From assembly GCA_947650795.1 (NCBI GenBank), contig CANSWR010000006.1, positions 1-44,078 of the forward strand: 44,078 nt of DNA. The letters are read 5' to 3'. The position numbers and the translations under genes are program-made. The notes beneath the pieces are model-generated. The model was not told the DNA's origin and did not search any database. It saw nothing but the letters and a program-made list of their open reading frames with translations. This stretch comes from an uncultured Bacillota bacterium. GTDB lineage: Bacteria > Bacillota_I > Bacilli_A > RF39 > UBA660. Below are positions 39,420 through 44,078 of the stretch, one piece after another. The first letter of the stretch is position 1, and every line of letters starts with the position of its first letter.

Positions 39420-39452
39420 ATTATATATATTAAACGTGTATTTTGTGTGAAA
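39420..39452 (-). promoter_or_regulatory. response-regulator-type promoter, autoregulatory
   Basis: Minus strand: TTTCAC (39447-39452), 5 bp, ATACAC (39436-39441), 10 bp, TATAAT (39420-39425). Half-sites are 11 bp apart, as at 36224-36240 and 37312-37328. Confidence 0.7.
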
Positions 39453-39621
39453 TTTATTTATTATCTTTTAATTTTTTTACTTTTTGTTAAAAATTATCTA
39501 ATTTTTCCATTTTTTAACTGTTATATTTACATAATTAATATTCTATCTTTATTTTAATTTTTAAGACTCTATGTTTGACTCCTTAGAGTTAGTTTAACAC
39601 AACTAACCTAAATTTCAAAGT

Positions 39622-39642
39622 AAAACAAGTCATTAAGACTTG
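39622..39642 (-). terminator. trpS terminator
   Basis: CAAGTC (39626-39631) and GACTTG (39637-39642), a perfect 6-bp stem with an ATTAA loop, followed by TTTTA on the minus strand, directly after the trpS stop codon. A second hairpin (ACTCTA/TAGAGT) lies near 39565-39595. Confidence 0.7.
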
Positions 39643-40659
39643 CTAGTTAAAATATTCTACACCTATTTGTTTTCTTACTCGGGAAAGAACTTCACTTGCT
39701 TTTTCTCTTGCTTTTTTTGTTCCATCTTTTATGATTTCTTCAACTATTTCTGGATGTGTATCATAGTAAGCACGTTTTTCTCTTATAGGTGTTAGCATTT
39801 CTTCTAATACTTCAAATAAATATTCTTTTACTGCTTTATCTCCTAAGCCTCCCTGCTCATAGTGAGATTTTAATTCTTCATATTTATCACGGTCTTTACA
39901 GAAAGCATCTAAGTATATAAATACTGGATTATCTTTTGTATTTCCTGGATCTTCTATTTTTATATGGTTTGGATCTGTATACATGCCCATAACTTTTTTT
40001 CTTACTGTTTCTGTATCATCTGTTAAATAAATACAATTCCCAGCTGATTTACTCATTTTAGCTTTTCCATCTGTTCCTGGAAGCCTACGTGAGCTTTTAT
40101 TTTCTGGTATTACATATTTAGGTCTTACTAATGCTTCTCCATACGTATTATTAAATGTATCAACTATTTCACAAACTTGTTCTAGGATAGGAATTTGATC
40201 ATCTCCTACTGGAATGATATTTGCGTCAAATGCAGTTATATCTGCTGCTTGACTTATAGGATATGTTAAAAATCCTACTGGTATACTTTCTTCAAATCCT
40301 CTTTGTTTTATTTCTTCTTTTATTGTTGGATTTCTTTTTAGTCTTGATAATGTTACTAAGTTCAAATAGTACATTGTAAGTTCATTTAATTCTGGTATGC
40401 CTGATTGTACAAAAAATGTTATTTTATTTGGATCTAGTCCTATAGATAAATTATCTTTTATTACTTCAAAGACATTTTCTTTTATTTTTTCAGGAGTTTT
40501 TGCATTGTCAGTTAAACCTTGCATATCTGCTGAAAATACATACATTTCATCATAATCAGCTTCTATTTGATATTTTAATCTAAGTCTTAAAGAACTTGCT
40601 AAATGTCCTAAATGTAATTTTCCAGTTGGTCTATCTCCAGTAAGTATAACTTTTTTCAT
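39643..40659 (-). CDS. trpS: tryptophanyl-tRNA synthetase
   Basis: A class I synthetase charging tRNA-Trp. The start at ATG 40657-40659 follows GAGGC and gives MKKVILTGDRPTGKLHLGHL, placing the HIGH-type motif (HLGH) at residues 16-19. KMSKS lies in AKMSKSAGNC near 200. About 338 residues, a normal length. A longer in-frame extension upstream covers the promoter and is rejected. It has its own promoter and terminator. The 66-bp gap upstream is too short for a T-box. Confidence 0.96.
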   Translation of the reverse strand: MKKVILTGDRPTGKLHLGHLASSLRLRLKYQIEADYDEMYVFSADMQGLTDNAKTPEKIKENVFEVIKDNLSIGLDPNKITFFVQSGIPELNELTMYYLNLVTLSRLKRNPTIKEEIKQRGFEESIPVGFLTYPISQAADITAFDANIIPVGDDQIPILEQVCEIVDTFNNTYGEALVRPKYVIPENKSSRRLPGTDGKAKMSKSAGNCIYLTDDTETVRKKVMGMYTDPNHIKIEDPGNTKDNPVFIYLDAFCKDRDKYEELKSHYEQGGLGDKAVKEYLFEVLEEMLTPIREKRAYYDTHPEIVEEIIKDGTKKAREKASEVLSRVRKQIGVEYFN

Positions 40660-40684
40660 ATTTTCTGCCTCGTTTCTTTTATAT

Positions 40685-40713
40685 ATTATAATATTTACTT
40701 TATGTTTTGACAA
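40685..40713 (-). promoter_or_regulatory. trpS promoter
   Basis: TTGTCA (40708-40713), 17-bp spacer, TATAAT (40685-40690) on the minus strand; 25 bp before the chosen start codon. Confidence 0.75.
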
Positions 40714-40725
40714 ATAAAATTTGTA

Positions 40726-41868
40726 TTATTCTTCTTCAATGTTTGTTTCTTTTGTTTCTAAGTCGTAAAATATATTATAAGTTTTTGTAATAAAGCCATC
40801 TGTATTTATTTCTCTAACTACTATTTTTAAAACTTGTTTTAATAATCCATCTTTATTTGTTATTTCTGTTTTATATATTTTATCTAAATGTGCATTATTT
40901 TCCATTTCTAAAAGTTCAGTTTCTTCTTCTGTTATTAAGTCTATAAGCATTATTTTTCCTTTAGTTGCTGTCACATAATAATTATCTATCATATTATATT
41001 TGTCACTTATAGATAGTTCTTTTCTATTTATTATTTCTCCTTCTAAGGAATAAACTATCACTTCTTCTTTATCTAATACTATGATTTTATCATTAACTTC
41101 TGAAATTTTATCAAATTTTCCTTTTATTTGCCCGATTTGTTTTTTTGTTTGTAAGTCATATATTTTATATGTAGTTTCATTGTTTGTAGTATTTATCAAG
41201 GTTATAAAAGCTTTATTATTTTTTATTTCTAATTTGCTTACGTTTTGGTCTTTATCTTTTTCAACTTCTAATATTTCTCTTTCTTCTTTTATGTCAAGAA
41301 AAGTTATTTCATTATTTAGAGTATTTATTAGATAATCTTTGTTAAGTACTGTTATATTTTCATATTTATCTTCATACATTATTTTTTTATTTTTTAAATT
41401 ATAGTAACCTCTTATATTGTTGTAATGAAAAGATATTCCTATAGCTTCTAATTTAAGATTATTTTGAGTATAACTTTGACCATCTTCTAAGATAAGCGAA
41501 TAAAAACCTTTAGGTATATTTGTTATTAGATTCTCTGTTCTATTTTCTATGTCTATAAGTCTTAAGTTTTCATTTTGTATTAAAAGATATTTTGTATCTT
41601 TATTACCTGTGATTAATTGTGCATTATTTTCTTTATTATCATTATTTATGACCAAGTATAGTTCTCCTTGACAATTTGAGTTTAAACATAATTCTCCATT
41701 TTCTTCTTTATATATTTTTAGAAATTCTTTTCCGTTTTTAGGTCCTAAAACTATATATGGTAATATTTCTGGATGATCTATTTTATATTTATAGCCTATT
41801 AATCCTAATGATAATGATATTAAAAATAATATTAGCGTTATTATCTTTAGTGGTTTTCTATTTCTCAT
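40726..41868 (-). CDS. membrane-anchored extracytoplasmic beta-rich protein
   Basis: Not recognised as a named family. The 380-residue product has an N-terminal signal anchor (IITLILFLISLSLGLIGY) followed by an extracytoplasmic part made of short beta-prone repeats such as YLLIQNENLRLIDIENRT, NEITFLDIKEE and KIIVLDKEEVIVYSLEG, suggestive of a beta-propeller. Two Cys lie close together (LCLNSNCQG, about 60-66). Single gene; start follows AGAAGGAG. Possibly a surface sensor or assembly factor. Confidence 0.55.
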   Translation of the reverse strand: MRNRKPLKIITLILFLISLSLGLIGYKYKIDHPEILPYIVLGPKNGKEFLKIYKEENGELCLNSNCQGELYLVINNDNKENNAQLITGNKDTKYLLIQNENLRLIDIENRTENLITNIPKGFYSLILEDGQSYTQNNLKLEAIGISFHYNNIRGYYNLKNKKIMYEDKYENITVLNKDYLINTLNNEITFLDIKEEREILEVEKDKDQNVSKLEIKNNKAFITLINTTNNETTYKIYDLQTKKQIGQIKGKFDKISEVNDKIIVLDKEEVIVYSLEGEIINRKELSISDKYNMIDNYYVTATKGKIMLIDLITEEETELLEMENNAHLDKIYKTEITNKDGLLKQVLKIVVREINTDGFITKTYNIFYDLETKETNIEEE

Positions 41869-42062
41869 TCTTCTCCTTCTTTCTATTTTAGTATAAAATC
41901 TAACTTATTTTTACTCGATTTTAATCTTAGTGTAAAAATTATCTAATAATCGAATTTGTCTAAAGTAGTTTTAAACTCTATGTAATAAACTTTTTTGTAG
42001 TTCTTTATGAGTAAATCATGAAGCTATAAACTTTAATGTACTTATTATTTTCATTATACTCC

Positions 42063-43814
42063 TTAATACCATAATTTATCTAAGCTTAAACTTGTACTTT
42101 CTGGCATAGGATTAGGTAGTTCTAGTTTAACAAGTAAAGGTATTTTGAATCCAGATCCAAAAACAAACGCTGTTCCTGGATTTAAAGTTTTTAATTTTTC
42201 TAGTGATTCCTCTGATATATTTGTACTTATACTTTTAACAATTTCAAAATCTTTTGGATGATATAATCTAAATACTATGAAGTTCGCACATTGACTTAAT
42301 GCAGTTGATGATAGTTCACTAGGTCTTTGAGTTATAAATGTCATTAGTGTTCCATATTTTCTTCCTTCTTTTGTTATTCTGTCAAATATGTTATAACCAA
42401 TCACGTCTATATCTGTATCATTTTGAACATATCTATGCGCTTCTTCTAATATTAAGTTTATACTAAAGGAACCGCGGTTTTCTAATTTTGTTGTATAAGT
42501 GAATAAAAGTTTAGAATATATTTTTGTTAAAATTTTGGCAAATCTATCATCTACATGTGATAAATTTATGTTTAATAATTGAGCAGGATTTCCATCTATT
42601 CTCCTAAATAATCTTTCTACATATTGTTCTTTAGTTATATATTCTTTTACGGCAAATATGTTTTTATATTCACTGTTTATTATTGTTTGTAACCTAGATT
42701 TTAATATGTTATTTTTACTATATGCTACACTTGAATTAATTGTTCCTTCGCTAATAAGTGCAAATTCTAAAGCGTAATATAAATCATTTAGAGAATATAC
42801 CATTCCATCTTTTCTTTCTATATTGTCTAATGTTATTCTTTCAAATTTTTGTAGAAATTCAGTAACTAATAGAATTGCATTCATTTTTCCTTGTTCATCA
42901 ATTAGTAAGCATTGTTTTAATGTTCTATTGTATCCAGGTTGCTCAATAATTGATTCTAAATTAAGACTATCTGTATTATAGTGTGATAAGACTGCTATTA
43001 TTTGATCTCTTATAATTGAGGATGTTTTTCCACTTCTTAAAATGTCTAATAAACATTTGGCAATTATATCATTTTTATATTCTTTTACTTTTGGGTCAGT
43101 ACTTGTAAAAATATAGACTAGTTTTAAAGTTTTTTCTAAAACTGGTATTATATCAGCATCTGTAACTGAAAGTAATATTGCAAGATCATCAACTTCTAAA
43201 AAATTTACTGGTAAATTTAAAAGTTCTTCATCATTAGTTTGTATTAATGTAGTGTATTTCTTGAATCCTAAATTCGGTATTGAATTTAAAGTTTCAAAAG
43301 TTTTTACATATTCACCATATGCGTCAAAAAGGACTATGTGAGACTTTATAGGTTTCTCTTGACTATTTATAAATAAATTTTGTAGTATTCTAGCTACTCC
43401 ACAAGATTTTCCTGAACCAGTATTTCCAATTATAGCACTATGAGAAGCATATAAGTTATTTATTTTTACAGACACTGGAAAATTTGTATATATTGGTGAA
43501 TTACCTAATAATAAATATTCTCTTGTACTCGTTCTTTTTCCTATTATTAATTCAAGTTCATCTGTATTTATTATTCTTGGAATACAATCACTGTTAGGTT
43601 TTTTAACAACTCCTGGAGAAAATACTCCTAATAATATTTCACCTACTAGAAGAACTTTAACTTGTTCAGTGTTAATTTCTAGTATTTCTGCTACTACTTT
43701 TCTTTCCATAGTTTCAAATATTACATGATACCCTATTATTTCTGACTGAGCCACTTTACTTATATTTATTAAAGTTAAAACATTATTTTGAATTGCTATA
43801 ATTTTTCCAAACAT
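42063..43814 (-). CDS. HerA-like hexameric ATPase (DUF87)
   Basis: The 583-residue product has an N-terminal HAS-barrel-type domain (about 1-90), then Walker A IGNTGSGKSCGVARIL near residue 140, a helical insertion, and Walker B NLILEEAHRYV near 460. The sensor/arginine-finger region FITQRPSELSSTALSQC follows, characteristic of HerA/FtsK-fold DNA translocases. HerA works with nuclease NurA in archaea, and bacterial HerA often pairs with Sir2, DUF4297 or other effectors in phage defence. No NurA is adjacent; the upstream gene is an Rpn-like nuclease fragment. Start follows TAGGTGAG. Confidence 0.85.
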   Translation of the reverse strand: MFGKIIAIQNNVLTLINISKVAQSEIIGYHVIFETMERKVVAEILEINTEQVKVLLVGEILLGVFSPGVVKKPNSDCIPRIINTDELELIIGKRTSTREYLLLGNSPIYTNFPVSVKINNLYASHSAIIGNTGSGKSCGVARILQNLFINSQEKPIKSHIVLFDAYGEYVKTFETLNSIPNLGFKKYTTLIQTNDEELLNLPVNFLEVDDLAILLSVTDADIIPVLEKTLKLVYIFTSTDPKVKEYKNDIIAKCLLDILRSGKTSSIIRDQIIAVLSHYNTDSLNLESIIEQPGYNRTLKQCLLIDEQGKMNAILLVTEFLQKFERITLDNIERKDGMVYSLNDLYYALEFALISEGTINSSVAYSKNNILKSRLQTIINSEYKNIFAVKEYITKEQYVERLFRRIDGNPAQLLNINLSHVDDRFAKILTKIYSKLLFTYTTKLENRGSFSINLILEEAHRYVQNDTDIDVIGYNIFDRITKEGRKYGTLMTFITQRPSELSSTALSQCANFIVFRLYHPKDFEIVKSISTNISEESLEKLKTLNPGTAFVFGSGFKIPLLVKLELPNPMPESTSLSLDKLWY

Positions 43815-43857
43815 AAACTCACCTATCTATTCTTTATTAATAGGATAGCATATTTTA

Positions 43858-44078
43858 TCATTTATATAAAGATTTTTTAGTTTTATTCTTAAGTTTATTT
43901 ATCTCTTCTATTGATATATTTGTATATAGTTTTATCTCATCTAATGATTTGTTGTTTTCTAACATTTTTAATGCTATTTCTATTTTTCCTTCGTTAAATC
44001 CAGAATTTTTTCCCTCATTAAACCCATCATCATAACTACTTTGTAACTCACTTCTATGTAATACTTCATTTAACCATA
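43858..44078 (-). CDS. Rpn-family recombination-promoting nuclease/transposase-like protein, C-terminus
   Basis: The last 73 codons of a minus-strand gene that begins beyond the right edge, ending at TGA (43858-43860). The tail reads SSYDDGFNEGKNSGFNEGKI, then a helix and DEIKLYTNISIEEINKLKNK, the characteristic end of Rpn/PD-(D/E)XK 'transposase-like' proteins (repeats of xxGFxEGK before a small helix-turn-helix-like motif). The nuclease core is outside the window, so integrity cannot be judged. It lies 43 bp upstream of the HerA-like gene. Confidence 0.6.
   Translation of the reverse strand, partial: WLNEVLHRSELQSSYDDGFNEGKNSGFNEGKIEIALKMLENNKSLDEIKLYTNISIEEINKLKNKTKKSLYK

Noticed and set aside
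40660..40725. T-box riboswitch before trpS
   Set aside because: The gap is 66 bp, mostly filled by a promoter; no room for a T-box and no specifier or terminator structure.
41869..42062. Regulatory RNA in the gap between the propeller-like gene and the HerA-like gene
   Set aside because: AT-rich sequence with no convincing stem, only a weak possible TTTACA-N17-TAAAAA promoter on the minus strand.

Overview
The window is AT-rich DNA with short intergenic gaps, strong AGGAGG-type ribosome binding sites and the standard bacterial code (TGG for Trp, TGA as a stop). The gene content (UvrA/UvrB, Lgt, TrxB, RlmB next to a SigH-like sigma factor, a split ECF transporter module, SpoVS, a prepilin-like protein, an OmpR-type two-component system) points to a low-GC Bacillota, probably a gut Bacilli lineage near the Erysipelotrichia/RF39/Mollicutes-related groups. 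That placement is an inference; no rRNA is present. Nearly all housekeeping genes lie on the minus strand.

Layout. 1-4920: partial HD-domain phosphohydrolase, uvrB, an unrecognised coiled-coil protein and a DUF2974-like alpha/beta hydrolase. 5100-5712: an apparent type III toxin-antitoxin locus (promoter, two structured RNA repeats whose outer stems covary, terminator, ToxN/CptN-like toxin). 5789-8650: a small, deleted prophage-like remnant in the 3' end of a tRNA-Gln(CTG) gene, bounded by a 16-bp direct repeat. It holds an HNH protein, a probable type I toxin-antitoxin pair, a truncated M23 lysin and a truncated tyrosine integrase joined head to head. 8794-14035: surface and membrane proteins, an SDR, zinc-ribbon proteins, DUF308 and truA. 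14032-16377: ecfT and two ECF ATPases that have both lost canonical residues. 16423-18303: avd-like, reverse transcriptase and MutS-domain-I-like genes, a DGR-type cassette with no template or variable repeat that I could find. 18555-25777: sigH-like, rlmB, trxB, lgt, a yvlD-like gene, uvrA and an HhH/Fe-S DNA glycosylase-like gene. 25942-33257: an AAA/CYTH fusion, an HNH nuclease, a prepilin, spoVS, a BspA-like LRR/coiled-coil protein, a membrane protein with an AT-hook-like tail, and a metallophosphatase.

33278-39393 is the most coherent unusual system. A response regulator and histidine kinase sit next to an SPFH protein and three Tim44-like zinc-ribbon proteins, reminiscent of the B. subtilis ydjFGHI envelope-stress cluster. 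Three promoters in this block share one architecture: two TTTCAC-like half sites 11 bp apart, exactly 10 bp upstream of a -10 box, the geometry of OmpR/PhoB-type activation. Two of these promoters drive near-identical short leaders ending in intrinsic terminators before the structural gene, so they could be twin small RNAs or attenuators. 39643-44078: trpS, a membrane-anchored extracytoplasmic protein, a HerA-like ATPase and the 3' end of an Rpn-like nuclease gene.
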